A stretch of DNA of 64,000 nt from Microbacteriaceae bacterium MWH-Ta3 (GTDB taxonomy: Bacteria > Actinomycetota > Actinomycetes > Actinomycetales > Microbacteriaceae): contig QBKD01000001.1 in assembly GCA_003053925.1 (NCBI GenBank), positions 124,001 to 188,000 of the forward strand, read 5' to 3'. This document shows, piece after piece, positions 1 to 9,001 of the stretch. The translations under genes and the position numbers were made by a program. The notes below the pieces were generated by a model that saw only the letters and a list, made by a program, of their open reading frames with translations, was not told the origin of the DNA and searched no databases. The stretch's first letter is position 1. Each line of letters starts with the position of its first letter.

Positions 1-820
1 ATGCAGCACCGGTGACGACAATTTCGATGTTGTGCGAGGCACCTTCGGCATCCGCCTGAAGCTGACGAGCCAAGTCTTGGCAGGCATCACGCAACAGCGC
101 GGCGAACTCCGCCAAGTCGGGCACGACGCCGCTAGCGCCACTCGCCAGCAGAGTGACCTGATCGTTGGTGGACATGCAACCGTCCGAATCAAGACGGTCA
201 AACGAGTGACTCGTGGCGGCCCGTAGCGCGGAATCGAGGTCTGCGGCGGACACATTGGCGTCTGTCGTGAGAACAACAAGCATTGTGGCGAGGCCCGGCG
301 CGAGCATGCCCGCACCCTTGGCCATGCCCCCGATGCGATAGCCCGAGCCCTCGCGCGTCACGGTCTTGGGAACCGAGTCAGTGGTCATGATGGCTTCGGC
401 CGCATTCGCGCCGCCATCAACCGATAGTTCTGCCACGAGCGCAGTGACCCCCAAGAGGAGCGTGTCGACGGGAAGCTGCTCGCCGATGAGCCCCGTCGAA
501 CAGACAACCACATCACCACTGGACAGTTCCAGCGCATCGGCAACGGCTTCAGCGGTGCGATGCGTTGTCTGGAAACCCTGCGCACCGGTGAAGCAGTTGG
601 CGCCTCCAGAATTAAGGACGACGGCTGTGACCTGATTGTCCTTGAGTACTTCCCTCGACCAGATGATGGGATTCGCCTGCGCACGGTTCGACGTAAATAC
701 GGCCGCTGCAACATCGAGCGGACCGAGGTTGACGACAAGCGCCATGTCGCGCTTGCCCGATGACTTGAGCCCAGCAACCACGCCGGCGGCCATGAACCCT
801 TCGGGATAAGTGACGGTCAC
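1..820 (-). CDS. argJ: Glutamate N-acetyltransferase / amino-acid acetyltransferase ArgJ (N-terminal part, cut by window edge)
   Basis: ArgJ transfers acetyl groups from N-acetylornithine to glutamate in the arginine pathway. The reading frame starts at a GTG (820-818) that overlaps the argC stop as GTGA, and stays open to the window edge, so about 273 residues are visible. The protein opens [14 protein letters not shown], as ArgJ proteins do. The self-cleavage region reads [14 protein letters not shown] (near 283-325), where the Thr of ATML is the expected N-terminal nucleophile of the beta subunit. The tight overlap with argC indicates an argC-argJ operon, presumably continuing to argB, argD and others outside the window. 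Identification is firm; the C-terminus is missing only because of the window edge. Confidence 0.95.
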   Translation of the reverse strand, partial: MTVTYPEGFMAAGVVAGLKSSGKRDMALVVNLGPLDVAAAVFTSNRAQANPIIWSREVLKDNQVTAVVLNSGGANCFTGAQGFQTTHRTAEAVADALELSSGDVVVCSTGLIGEQLPVDTLLLGVTALVAELSVDGGANAAEAIMTTDSVPKTVTREGSGYRIGGMAKGAGMLAPGLATMLVVLTTDANVSAADLDSALRAATSHSFDRLDSDGCMSTNDQVTLLASGASGVVPDLAEFAALLRDACQDLARQLQADAEGASHNIEIVVTGAA

Positions 821-1860
821 GGTGCGACTCCTAACAGGGGAAGAGCCATCGCTTCGGGAAGCCCGAGCGCAATGTTGGCGGATTGAATGGCGGCACCCGC
901 GGTGCCCTTGACCAAGTTGTCGATGGCCGACACAATCACCACGCGCCCGGCGCGTTCATCGACGGCAAGTTGAAGCAGTGCGGTATTTGCGCCCAGAGTG
1001 TCCGCGGTGCGCGGCATCTGGCCCTCGGGCAGAACGCGGACAAAAGTTTCAGACGAATAGGCATCGGCCCACACAGCACGCACGTCGGCGACGGACACGC
1101 CCTCGACCAGGCTCGCGGAGTTAGTTGCCAAAATGCCGCGCGACATGGGGACCAGGGTTGGCGTGAACGACAGTCGAACGGACAGTGCGCCCGCAACCCG
1201 CAGGTTTTGGCGAATCTCGGGGTTATGGCGGTGCGTTCCGCCCAAGGCATAGGGCGACGCGGAACCCAGAATTTCCGAGGCCAACAGGTCTTCGCGCAGG
1301 CTCTTGCCCGCACCCGACGGGCCGACGGCGAGTACCGAGACCAGATCGGTGGGGTCAATAATTCCCGCACGAATGCCGGGGGCAAAGGCAAGGGTGACAG
1401 CAGATGCGTTACAGCCCGGTGCCGCGATGCGCGCAGCGCCCTCGAGGAGTTCGCGCTGTGTCGAACCGTCGGCGTGAACAAGTTCGGGCAGGCCGTAGGC
1501 CCAGGGCTCCGAGAAGTCGCCACCGTAGTAATCGGTCCAATCGGTTGAATCGGTCAGTCGGCGGTCAGCGCCACAGTCCACAACCAGTCGGGAATCGGCG
1601 AGCGCCTCGCCCAGCGCACCCGACGCTCCGTGCGGCAACGCGAGGAACACGACATCGTGTCCGGCCAGAACTTCGGGTGTCGTCGCCTGCAGCGTCAAGC
1701 CCAGCGGAGCAAGGTGCGGATGAACTGCACCGAGGCTGTGCCCCGCGTTTTTGTGCGCGGTTACCGTCACCACATCAAGTTCGGGATGTGAGGCCAGAAG
1801 CCGCACGATCTCGCCACCGGCGTATCCGCTGGCACCGGCGACGGCAACACGCAACGACAT
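817..1860 (-). CDS. argC: N-acetyl-gamma-glutamyl-phosphate reductase ArgC
   Basis: This NADPH-dependent reductase converts N-acetylglutamyl phosphate to its semialdehyde, the third step of arginine synthesis. The 347 residues match the family length. The Rossmann nucleotide-binding turn is [11 protein letters not shown] (residues 7-17) and the catalytic cysteine is Cys150 in APGCNA. The ATG start lies 2 bp after the pheT stop, so argC may be read through from pheST as well as from its own promoter. The stop overlaps the argJ GTG start, which favours translational coupling. Confidence 0.97.
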   Translation of the reverse strand: MSLRVAVAGASGYAGGEIVRLLASHPELDVVTVTAHKNAGHSLGAVHPHLAPLGLTLQATTPEVLAGHDVVFLALPHGASGALGEALADSRLVVDCGADRRLTDSTDWTDYYGGDFSEPWAYGLPELVHADGSTQRELLEGAARIAAPGCNASAVTLAFAPGIRAGIIDPTDLVSVLAVGPSGAGKSLREDLLASEILGSASPYALGGTHRHNPEIRQNLRVAGALSVRLSFTPTLVPMSRGILATNSASLVEGVSVADVRAVWADAYSSETFVRVLPEGQMPRTADTLGANTALLQLAVDERAGRVVIVSAIDNLVKGTAGAAIQSANIALGLPEAMALPLLGVAP

Positions 1861-1862
1861 GA

Positions 1863-4358
1863 TTACTCCCTAATCCGACAATCAAACTGAGCCGCGGCGG
1901 CCGCAACACCGGCAAGCTTGGCTTCGGTCGCTTCCGCTTGGGTCAAGGTGCGATCGGCTGCTCGGAAACGCAGCGCGAAGGTCAACGACTTTTCTGTGTC
2001 GTCAAGTCCCGTTCCGCGATAATCGTCGACGAGTACGGCGGATTCGAGTAGATCACCGGCACCCGCCACGACGGCGTCGCGAATGTCTGCCGCCGCAACC
2101 TCGCAGTTGACAACCAGCGAGAGATCCTGGGTTGCGGCTGGGTACACACGAACCGGTGTCGCCTCGACGTGGTCCGGTATGGCGGCAATGATGGCCGACA
2201 CATCGAGTTCCAGTGCGGCGACTACGCGCGGCAGATCGCGTGCGGTGGCTACTGCAGGCAAAATTTCGCCTGCAAATCCAACGGATTGGCCGGCGGCGAA
2301 TACTTCTGCGCACCGTCCGGGGTGGAACGCCGCGTGGCGACCTTGACGAATCTCGAGCTCCACACCCGTGGCCACCGAAATGGCGCGAACGGCATCCAGC
2401 GCATCGGCAATCGATGCCGCAACTGCCGACTGACCCGGCTGCTTTGCAACAACGGAGCCGACAAATGCAGCAGCAACATGCCACGGCTGAGCGGGCGTGC
2501 TGGCGTAGAGTTCCGCAAGATCCTGAGCGCTCGGTGCAGTCGTGCCACTGGGAATCGAAGCGGAACCTGTGGGTGCCTGCGGAGTAAACACCGCGCCGAG
2601 TTCGAAGATTGCGAGGTTCGTCAGACCGCGTGCGACGTTGCGCTTGGCGTTGTCCAGCAATCCGGGCAGAACAGACACGCGCAGCTGAGCGTTGTCGGGG
2701 TCGAGCGCGTTGGCCAACGTCATTTCGGGGACGGGTTCGCCCTCGATCGAGCCGAACAGTGCGTTTGTTGCGCTGTTGGTAAAAGGGTACGCGAGCGTTT
2801 CTGTCAGACCCGATGCCGCCAATACCTGGGCAACGCGGCGACGAGCGGCCTGCGACGCGCTGATTCCGCGCCCAGGAGGGGCAACGGGAAGCGCCGAAGG
2901 AATGCGATCGTAACCGTGGATTCGTGCGACCTCTTCAGCCAACGACGGAGCATCAACGATGTCGGGGCGCCAGGACGGAGGCACAACGGCATAACCCGAA
3001 GACGTCGTCGTAACCGCGGCCCCAATGTCGGTGAGCACCGATTCAATCTCTGCCGGCGTGTAGTCGACCCCAATGAGGTTGCGAATAAAGCCCGCGGGCA
3101 GATCGAGCGGCGCGGGCGCGGCGTATCCGATGTGCGTCGAGCCGAGTGAGTCGGCAACGCCCCCCGCTAGCTCGACAAGCAGGTTCACCACGCGCTGCGC
3201 TGCGGCCTGCGACACCAGCGGGTCTACGCCACGGGCGAAACGCTTCGAAGCTTCGGAGGGCAGCTTGTGACGACGTGCCGAACGAGCAATCGTGACGGGA
3301 TCGAAGGTTGCGGCCTCGACCAAAATGTTCGTCGTGGTTTCGCTGACTTCTGTCGACGCTCCACCCATGACGCCGGCCAGACCGATGGGTCCGGATTCGT
3401 CGGTAATCAGCAAATCTTCTGGCGACAGCGTGCGGGTTTGCTCATCCAGTGTGACGAGTGTCTCGCCCGCACGAGCCCGGCGAACGGTGATGCCGCCCGA
3501 GAGCGCATCGAGGTCATAACAGTGGGTGGGCTGCCCCAGTTCCATCATCACGTAATTCGAAATGTCTACGGGAAGCGAAATCGAGCGAACGCCCATGAGC
3601 GCCAAACGCTTAATCATCCACGCGGGAGTCGTCGCTGCGGGGTTAATCCCGCGAACAACACGCGTGACAAAGCCCGAGCACCCCTGAACGCCGCGAATGG
3701 GAGCGTCGTCGGCCAACGTAACCGAGAACCCGGTTCCCGGTGTGACCGTGACTGCCGCGGCAGGATCACGGAATGCTCTACCGGTTGCGTGGGCGTATTC
3801 GCGTGCAACACCGCGGATTGACATGGCGTAGCCGCGGTCGGGTGTGACGTTAATTTCAACGGCGAAATCATCGAGACCCAGTAGCGCAATGGCATCGGTT
3901 CCGACCTCGGGATCAAGGCCCAAGGTTTCCAAACGAAGAATTCCGTCGTGCTCATCCCCCAGACCCAGTTCGCGGGCCGAGGCAATCATGCCGTCGGACA
4001 CATGACCGTAGGTCTTGCGCGCAGCGATGGGGAACGGCCCGGGTAGAACTGCACCGGGCAGGCTCACGACAACCTTGTCACCGACAAAGAAGTTCGAGGC
4101 GCCGCAGACGATTCCACGAACGGCGTCGTCACCCGACTCAGCAACGCGAATCTGACACCAGCGAATCGTCTTGCCGTTCGACTGTTCTTCCGGTGTGAAT
4201 TCCAGAACCTGCCCTACAACGACGGGACCGGTGATTTCGGCGGGGTGGACATCTTCTTCTTCAAAACCCACAGAGACGAGTGCCTCGTGCAAGTGATGTG
4301 CATCGACGTCGGCGGGAAGGTCAACCCACTCCGCGAGTTGCTGTGCGGGAATACGCAT
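1863..4358 (-). CDS. pheT: Phenylalanyl-tRNA synthetase beta subunit PheT
   Basis: This is the large subunit of the alpha2-beta2 enzyme that charges tRNA-Phe. The 831 residues match the bacterial long form. The order is an EMAP-like tRNA-binding domain at about 40-150 ([17 protein letters not shown]), B3/B4 editing domains at about 210-370, a B5 domain near 400-470, a catalytic-like core, and a C-terminal FDX-ACB anticodon domain from about 735. The ATG follows directly on the pheS stop with no gap, so the two subunits are made from one message. Confidence 0.97.
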   Translation of the reverse strand: MRIPAQQLAEWVDLPADVDAHHLHEALVSVGFEEEDVHPAEITGPVVVGQVLEFTPEEQSNGKTIRWCQIRVAESGDDAVRGIVCGASNFFVGDKVVVSLPGAVLPGPFPIAARKTYGHVSDGMIASARELGLGDEHDGILRLETLGLDPEVGTDAIALLGLDDFAVEINVTPDRGYAMSIRGVAREYAHATGRAFRDPAAAVTVTPGTGFSVTLADDAPIRGVQGCSGFVTRVVRGINPAATTPAWMIKRLALMGVRSISLPVDISNYVMMELGQPTHCYDLDALSGGITVRRARAGETLVTLDEQTRTLSPEDLLITDESGPIGLAGVMGGASTEVSETTTNILVEAATFDPVTIARSARRHKLPSEASKRFARGVDPLVSQAAAQRVVNLLVELAGGVADSLGSTHIGYAAPAPLDLPAGFIRNLIGVDYTPAEIESVLTDIGAAVTTTSSGYAVVPPSWRPDIVDAPSLAEEVARIHGYDRIPSALPVAPPGRGISASQAARRRVAQVLAASGLTETLAYPFTNSATNALFGSIEGEPVPEMTLANALDPDNAQLRVSVLPGLLDNAKRNVARGLTNLAIFELGAVFTPQAPTGSASIPSGTTAPSAQDLAELYASTPAQPWHVAAAFVGSVVAKQPGQSAVAASIADALDAVRAISVATGVELEIRQGRHAAFHPGRCAEVFAAGQSVGFAGEILPAVATARDLPRVVAALELDVSAIIAAIPDHVEATPVRVYPAATQDLSLVVNCEVAAADIRDAVVAGAGDLLESAVLVDDYRGTGLDDTEKSLTFALRFRAADRTLTQAEATEAKLAGVAAAAAQFDCRIRE

Positions 4359-5393
4359 TTAGACCACCATTCCAAACTGCTGCGAGAAACGAATGTCGCC
4401 CTCGACCATGTCGTGCATGTCCGCGACATCGTTGCGGAACATCAAGGTGCGTTCGATGCCCATGCCAAAGGCAAAGCCCTGGTATTCGTCGGGATCAATA
4501 CCGGCGGCACGCAACACGTTGGGGTTGACCATGCCGCACCCTCCCCATTCGATCCAGCGAGCGCCGCCACGGAATGTGGGGTGCCAAATGTCCAGTTCGG
4601 CCGACGGCTCCGTGAAAGGGAAGTAGTTGGGGCGCAGGCGAATCTTGGCGTCGTCACCGAACATGGCCCGCGCAAGGTGCTCGAGCGTTCCCTTGAGGTG
4701 CGCCATCGTCAAACCTTTATCGATGGCAATTCCCTCCATCTGGTGAAAGACCGGGGTGTGCGTGGCATCGAGCTCGTCCGTGCGGTACACGCGGCCCGGG
4801 GCCACAACGTACACGGGAAGTTCGCGCGACAGCAGCGACCGCACTTGTACGGGTGACGTGTGCGTGCGCATCAGGAGGTGACGATCGACGGGCTCAACGA
4901 AGAAGGTGTCCTGCATTGCACGCGCGGGGTGGTCCTCGTCGAAGTTGAGGGCATCGAAGTTGAACCACTCGTTTTCGAGTTCGGGCCCTTCGGCAACTTC
5001 CCAACCCATACCCACGAAGATGTTCGACATCTCTTCCATCAGCAGGTTGAGGGGGTGACGCGCTCCGACGGTACGGCGCTGTGCCACAGCCGTGACGTCG
5101 ACGGCTTCGGCCATAAGGCGCGCGGTCTCTTCGGCCTGGGCCAATTCACCCTCGCGCTGTGCATAGGCCTGGTTCACGGAAGCACGAGCCTGGCCCATGA
5201 GCTTGCCAGTTTCGGCCTTCATTTCGGGAGCGACATGGCGCATCCCGGCGTTCAGCTGACCGAGCGGCGAGGCCTCGCCGACGTGTGCGGTGCGGGCCTG
5301 CTTCAGTTCATCAACGGTGGTGGCCGCGGCGATGGCCACGAGGGCATTGTCGACGGCGGCGGCAACCGCTTCGGGCGAAATTACTGTACTCAC
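4359..5393 (-). CDS. pheS: Phenylalanyl-tRNA synthetase alpha subunit PheS
   Basis: This is the catalytic class II subunit of phenylalanyl-tRNA synthetase. It has 344 residues, with an N-terminal coiled-coil tRNA-contact region (about 1-90) and a class II core. Motif 2 lies around PGRVYRTDELDATHTPVFHQ and motif 3 reads GMGIERTLM near the C-terminus. It forms an operon with pheT. The 73 bp upstream separate it from the rRNA methyltransferase gene; I saw no T-box or leader-peptide attenuator there. Confidence 0.97.
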   Translation of the reverse strand: MSTVISPEAVAAAVDNALVAIAAATTVDELKQARTAHVGEASPLGQLNAGMRHVAPEMKAETGKLMGQARASVNQAYAQREGELAQAEETARLMAEAVDVTAVAQRRTVGARHPLNLLMEEMSNIFVGMGWEVAEGPELENEWFNFDALNFDEDHPARAMQDTFFVEPVDRHLLMRTHTSPVQVRSLLSRELPVYVVAPGRVYRTDELDATHTPVFHQMEGIAIDKGLTMAHLKGTLEHLARAMFGDDAKIRLRPNYFPFTEPSAELDIWHPTFRGGARWIEWGGCGMVNPNVLRAAGIDPDEYQGFAFGMGIERTLMFRNDVADMHDMVEGDIRFSQQFGMVV

Positions 5394-5466
5394 CCGCCAA
5401 TCTTACCGTCGCGCACCAGGCTGAAATGGGCTAAACGGCGGAGTCACGCCGAAAAGTACGCCGTAA

Positions 5467-6258
5467 TTAGCCTTGGCGCTGTGCGAAGGCGGACTCGTAC
5501 AGGCACACGCTGGCGGCGGTGGCCAGATTCAATGATTCCGCCTTGCCGTAGAGCGGCACCGACACACTGCGGTCGGCGTACGATTCTGACTCGGCATCCA
5601 GGCCGCGCGCCTCGTTTCCGAACAGCCACGCGGTGGGTTGCGCCAGGTTCTGTCGTTCCTCCAGCAGGCTTGTCCCGCCCAGCGCTGCAGCGAGAACTAC
5701 ACCGCCCTCGGCGCGAACCGCATTGATCACATCCTGAAGGTTGTGGTGTTCGATGATCGGCAGGTGGAACATAGAGCCGGTGGTCGACCGCACCAGCTTG
5801 GGGTTGTGCAGGTCAACGGAGTCGCCCGTGAGGACCACCGCGTCAGCACCAGCGGCATCCGCCGCGCGGATGATGGTGCCCGCGTTACCGGGGTCACGGA
5901 CCTCGTGACAGATCGCCACGAGACGCGCGCCCTTCAGTGCCGCCAAGCCCGCGTCACGCAACTGCGCGACGGCAATGATGCCCTGTGGTGTCACGGTGTC
6001 GGCCATCGCGACGAGAACTGCCTCGGAAACCTCGTCGACCGTTGCCGACGACCGGACGGCCATCTCGTACAGGTCGGGATACCGCGTCATGAGGGTTGCG
6101 GTGTGGAAGATATCGACCACCGATGAGGGATCCCATTGGAGCAATTCACGAACCGCCTGCGGACCCTCCACCACAAACAAGCCGGTATCGAAACGGCGAG
6201 CCTTGACCGCCAGTCGTGACACGTCGCGAACGATGGTGGCCTTGGTGTTGGTAATCAT
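5467..6258 (-). CDS. SpoU/TrmH-family 23S rRNA 2'-O-ribose methyltransferase
   Basis: This SAM-dependent enzyme of the SPOUT (trefoil-knot) class has 263 residues. The N-terminal substrate-binding domain covers about 1-95. The three SpoU motifs follow: EVRDPGNAGTIIRAADAAGAD (motif 1), LFGNEARGL (motif 2) and VPLYGKAESLNLATAASVCLYE (motif 3). It lies between the rplT/infC group and pheST, the usual place for this gene in actinobacteria. The exact target nucleotide cannot be read from sequence; RlmB or TsnR-like activity is possible. Confidence 0.9.
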   Translation of the reverse strand: MITNTKATIVRDVSRLAVKARRFDTGLFVVEGPQAVRELLQWDPSSVVDIFHTATLMTRYPDLYEMAVRSSATVDEVSEAVLVAMADTVTPQGIIAVAQLRDAGLAALKGARLVAICHEVRDPGNAGTIIRAADAAGADAVVLTGDSVDLHNPKLVRSTTGSMFHLPIIEHHNLQDVINAVRAEGGVVLAAALGGTSLLEERQNLAQPTAWLFGNEARGLDAESESYADRSVSVPLYGKAESLNLATAASVCLYESAFAQRQG

Positions 6259-6276
6259 GTGACAAGGCTAGGGCAC

Positions 6277-6310
6277 AAAACAGCGCCCCCGAGTTTCCTC
6301 GAGGGCGCTG
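6277..6310 (-). terminator. Intrinsic terminator after the acidic secreted protein gene
   Basis: On the minus strand a GC-rich hairpin (arms CAGCGCCC and GGGCGCTG, extended by CGAG/CTCG pairing) is followed directly by TTTT. It lies between the secreted acidic protein gene (stop 6377) and the methyltransferase gene start (6258), so it should separate the two transcripts. Confidence 0.75.
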
Positions 6311-6376
6311 CGGCGGTGCCGTCAGGCAACCGCCCTGGCCGCGTTGACCCCCATCATCGCGGCCAAGCGGGGGAAT

Positions 6377-7000
6377 TTAGTCTTCGTCGTCGTCCGAATC
6401 GTCGTCACCGTGGTGTCCAGCCTCGCCGTCATCGCCGTGGTGGTCGCCCTCGCTGTCGTCGTCAGAGTCGTCCGAATCGTCGTCAGCGTTGTCATCATCG
6501 TCGTCACCGGTGTGGCGGCCATGGTGTTCGCCGTCCAGAACATCGTCGTCATCATCAACGGTGACGGTGCCGGGATCAGTCGTGCCGGGATCAGTCGTGC
6601 CGGGATCAGTCGTGCCGGGATCTGATGTACCGGGATCAGTCGTGCCGGGATCAGTCGTGCCGGGCTGCAGCGCATCAACCTGAGCCTGAAGTGCATCCAG
6701 CTGCGAGATGAGATTGGCATTGAGCAAGACGGCCAACTCTTCAGGAGTCACCGTCGAGACACCATCCACGACGTCGGAAACCGCACCCGTCAGTTCCGGT
6801 GCAATCAGATTGTTCGCGAGTGCCTCGGTAATCAAATCTGAGACGAGCGTGGTGTCGGTCAAACCTAATTGCGCGGCTACCGCGTCGACGAGATAAGACT
6901 GAACCTGTTCAGTTGTGGCGGCCTGAGCACTGGTCGCGAACCCCCAGGAACCCAGCGAGATGACTGACGCGATGGCCAGTCCCTTCGTGAAACTGTTCAT
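6377..7000 (-). CDS. Secreted acidic repeat protein, function unknown
   Basis: I chose the ATG at 7000 because a good ribosome-binding site (GAAAGGG) precedes it and the protein then begins with a clear signal peptide (MNSFTKGLAIASVISLG, cleavage after SAQA). The product has about 207 residues. The middle is a moderately conserved helical region. Six near-perfect 15-bp DNA repeats (6570-6659) then encode a DPGTT-type linker. The last ~60 residues are almost entirely Asp, His, Gly, Glu and Ser (DDDDD runs with HHG islands). Such a tail suggests divalent-metal binding or a flexible surface spacer; this is inference. No membrane anchor or sorting signal is visible, and I recognise no family. The gene is flanked by a terminator on each side, so it is a single-gene unit. 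Confidence 0.75.
   Translation of the reverse strand: MNSFTKGLAIASVISLGSWGFATSAQAATTEQVQSYLVDAVAAQLGLTDTTLVSDLITEALANNLIAPELTGAVSDVVDGVSTVTPEELAVLLNANLISQLDALQAQVDALQPGTTDPGTTDPGTSDPGTTDPGTTDPGTTDPGTVTVDDDDDVLDGEHHGRHTGDDDDDNADDDSDDSDDDSEGDHHGDDGEAGHHGDDDSDDDED
6570..6659 (-). repeat. 15-bp tandem repeat coding for a Pro-Gly-Thr-Thr-Asp linker
   Basis: Six 15-bp units (plus-strand CCGGGATCAGTCGTG) lie head to tail; the fourth has diverged (CCGGGATCTGATGTA). Because the unit is a multiple of three it adds five residues per copy (DPGTT or DPGTS), so copy-number change keeps the frame. Confidence 0.95.
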
Positions 7001-7121
7001 GATGTGCACCCTTTCGTGTGATGTATCCCCTCGATACAGTTGCGACGTTACCCAGCGCATTCGGGTGCTCGCGGGGACTTTGACAAAACTTTGACGTGCC
7101 TTGGACGTTTCTGGGAAAAGC

Positions 7122-7152
7122 AAATGCCCCGCGGAAAATCCACGGGGCATTT
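7122..7152 (-). terminator. Intrinsic terminator of the infC-rpmI-rplT operon
   Basis: A perfect 10-bp stem (AAATGCCCCG / CGGGGCATTT) with an 11-nt loop lies 19 bp past the rplT stop on the minus strand and is followed by GCTTTTCCC. It should end the ribosomal-protein operon before the secreted protein gene. Confidence 0.75.
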
Positions 7153-7171
7153 GACGGTAAAACGTTACAGA

Positions 7172-7555
7172 CTAGGCAACCTTGGGCGCCGAGGTGTCTG
7201 CGGGAAGTGCTGCCTTGGCAGCCTTCACCAACGAGGTGAAGGTTGCTGCGTCGTTCACTGCGAGCTCGGCGAGCATACGACGGTCCACCTCGATACCGGC
7301 CAGAGCCAGGCCCTGGATCAGACGGTTGTAGGTCATGCCGTTCAGACGAGCAGCAGCGTTGATGCGCTGGATCCAGAGGCGACGGAATTCACCCTTGCGT
7401 GCACGGCGGTCACGGTACGCGTAGCCGAGCGAGTGTACGACCTGCTCCTTGGCCTTGCGGTAGAGGCGCGAACGCTGGCCGCGGTAGCCTGCGGCGCGCT
7501 CGAGCGTGGTACGACGCTTCTTTGCCGAGTTGACGGCATTCTTTACTCTTGCCAT
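7172..7555 (-). CDS. rplT: 50S ribosomal protein L20
   Basis: This 127-residue protein binds 23S rRNA early in large-subunit assembly. The N-terminal basic extension ([19 protein letters not shown]) and the globular part with [21 protein letters not shown] are typical of L20. It is the last gene of infC-rpmI-rplT, followed by a terminator. In several bacteria L20 represses its own operon at the RNA level; I did not identify such a site here. Confidence 0.98.
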   Translation of the reverse strand: MARVKNAVNSAKKRRTTLERAAGYRGQRSRLYRKAKEQVVHSLGYAYRDRRARKGEFRRLWIQRINAAARLNGMTYNRLIQGLALAGIEVDRRMLAELAVNDAATFTSLVKAAKAALPADTSAPKVA

Positions 7556-7583
7556 TTCAAATCCCTAACTAAATAATCTCGGA

Positions 7584-7778
7584 CTACAGGCCGAGGAGCT
7601 TCTTGATGACCTTCTGGTCCGCAGGTGCGAGGACACGGTCACGGTTCAGACGACGGGTAACCTCGCTGGACTTGCTTTCGAGGTTGTGGCGCATACCGGC
7701 GCCCTGCTTCTTGAGCTTGCCGGTACCGGTGATCTTGAAGCGCTTCTTGGCACCCGAGTGGGTCTTCTGCTTCGGCAT
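7584..7778 (-). CDS. rpmI: 50S ribosomal protein L35
   Basis: L35 here has 64 residues, with the typical start [21 protein letters not shown] and the basic middle. It lies between infC (15 bp upstream) and rplT (28 bp downstream), the conserved bacterial order. Confidence 0.98.
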   Translation of the reverse strand: MPKQKTHSGAKKRFKITGTGKLKKQGAGMRHNLESKSSEVTRRLNRDRVLAPADQKVIKKLLGL

Positions 7779-7793
7779 TGTTCTCTCTCTTCG

Positions 7794-8408
7794 TTATTCC
7801 GCTACTGCGGGGGTCTCATCGATGCGTGCCGACTCCGCGGGCTGTGCACCCTTGGACTCGGTGGTCTTGGCCTTGGCGGCCTCGGCCTTCGCATCGACCT
7901 TGTTCTTCAACGGGGCGATGATCATGGTCATGTTGCGGCCATCGACGGTCGGAGCGTGCTCGACCGTTCCAAACTCAGCAACAGCCTCGGCGAACTTCTG
8001 CAACAGGCGAACGCCTGCTTCGGGTCGGGACTGCTCACGACCACGGAACTGGATCATTGCCTTTACCTTGTCGCCTCCCTTAAGGAAGGTCACGGCGTGC
8101 TTGAGCTTCGTTTCGTAGTCGTGCACATCGATCTTCAGGCGGAAACGAACCTCTTTGAGGACCGTGTGAGCCTGATTGCGACGTGCTTCCTTTGCCTTCT
8201 GAGCGGCTTCGTACTTGAATTTGCCAAAGTCCATGATCTTGACCACGGGCGGCTTGGCTTCCGGAGCAACCTCTACAAGGTCGAGGTCTGCTTCACGCGC
8301 AAGGCGCTGTGCAACCTCAATCTTGACGACGCCAACCTGTTCACCGGCGGGACCGACGAGTCGGACCTCGGGAACGCGGATGCGCTCATTGATGCGGGGT
8401 TCGCTGAT
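7794..8408 (-). CDS. infC: Translation initiation factor IF-3, ATC start codon
   Basis: IF-3 prevents premature subunit joining and checks the initiator tRNA-codon pair. The N-domain starts [20 protein letters not shown] and the C-domain carries the KKxxEVRxR-like segment ([11 protein letters not shown]). I set the start at ATC (8408-8406): the conserved sequence begins there, and AAGGAG sits 6 nt upstream. No ATG or GTG has a comparable site. IF-3 genes of other bacteria use rare start codons (AUU, AUC, AUA) so that the factor can limit its own synthesis; that is known of the family, and the ATC here fits it. The product has 204 residues with an Ala/Lys/Glu-rich tail of about 30. Upstream is GTGGGTAAACCCAC (8428-8441), a small palindrome in the leader. 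Confidence 0.93.
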   Translation of the reverse strand: MSEPRINERIRVPEVRLVGPAGEQVGVVKIEVAQRLAREADLDLVEVAPEAKPPVVKIMDFGKFKYEAAQKAKEARRNQAHTVLKEVRFRLKIDVHDYETKLKHAVTFLKGGDKVKAMIQFRGREQSRPEAGVRLLQKFAEAVAEFGTVEHAPTVDGRNMTMIIAPLKNKVDAKAEAAKAKTTESKGAQPAESARIDETPAVAE

Positions 8409-8633
8409 AACTGTCTCCTTCGTTTGTGTGGGTAAACCCACCTGGCGGACGACGCCCCAAGGAAACATAGAAAACCGTACACAGTTGCCTGTGTTCGCGC
8501 CCTTCACGCTGCCACAACAGTGGCGGAGCACAACGACCCGGTGAACTTCTTACGAACACCAAGGTGGGATTTCTCCACTTCCTTGTTCGAGTTGCCTCGA
8601 AACCTTGATAAGACTAGCAGGAAAACCGCGCAG

Positions 8634-8987
8634 ATGCATCCCAACTACAGTAGAGACGTGACCGAAGAGCTCAACGACGACATCCGCGACATCGCCGATG
8701 TTCCCGCCATCGAAATCATCAACCAGGTTGCACTGCACCTTCTGAGTGCCTCAGCAGTGAAGTGCGGGTTGGCCGAAGACGCCGCGCCGGACCTCGCCGA
8801 GGCGCGTTCCTTGATCACCGCACTGGCGGGATTGGTCACTGCTGCTGCACCCGAAATCGGCGATCACCACGCCCGTATCTTGCGTGACGGACTGCGCACC
8901 GTGCAGTTGGCATTCCGTGAGGCATCGACCTTCCCCGATGCGCCGGGTGCTGGTCCGGGCGAAAAATTCACCGGTTCCGTCATCTAA
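8634..8987 (+). CDS. DUF1844 family protein
   Basis: This is a 117-residue soluble protein, alpha-helical in appearance, that matches the DUF1844 proteins found next to infC in many actinobacteria (core IEIINQVALHLLSASAVKCGL). I took ATG 8634 because it follows AGGA at a workable distance; a GTG at 8658 is an alternative start. It is read divergently from infC, and the 225 bp between them must hold both promoters. Function is unknown. Confidence 0.8.
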   Translation: MHPNYSRDVTEELNDDIRDIADVPAIEIINQVALHLLSASAVKCGLAEDAAPDLAEARSLITALAGLVTAAAPEIGDHHARILRDGLRTVQLAFREASTFPDAPGAGPGEKFTGSVI

Positions 8988-9001
8988 CTGTCGTTTCGAC
9001 G

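Noticed and set aside
8428-8441. Riboswitch or attenuator upstream of infC
   Set aside because: Only a 14-bp palindrome GTGGGTAAACCCAC is present; with a 2-4-nt loop it is too small to claim a regulatory RNA.
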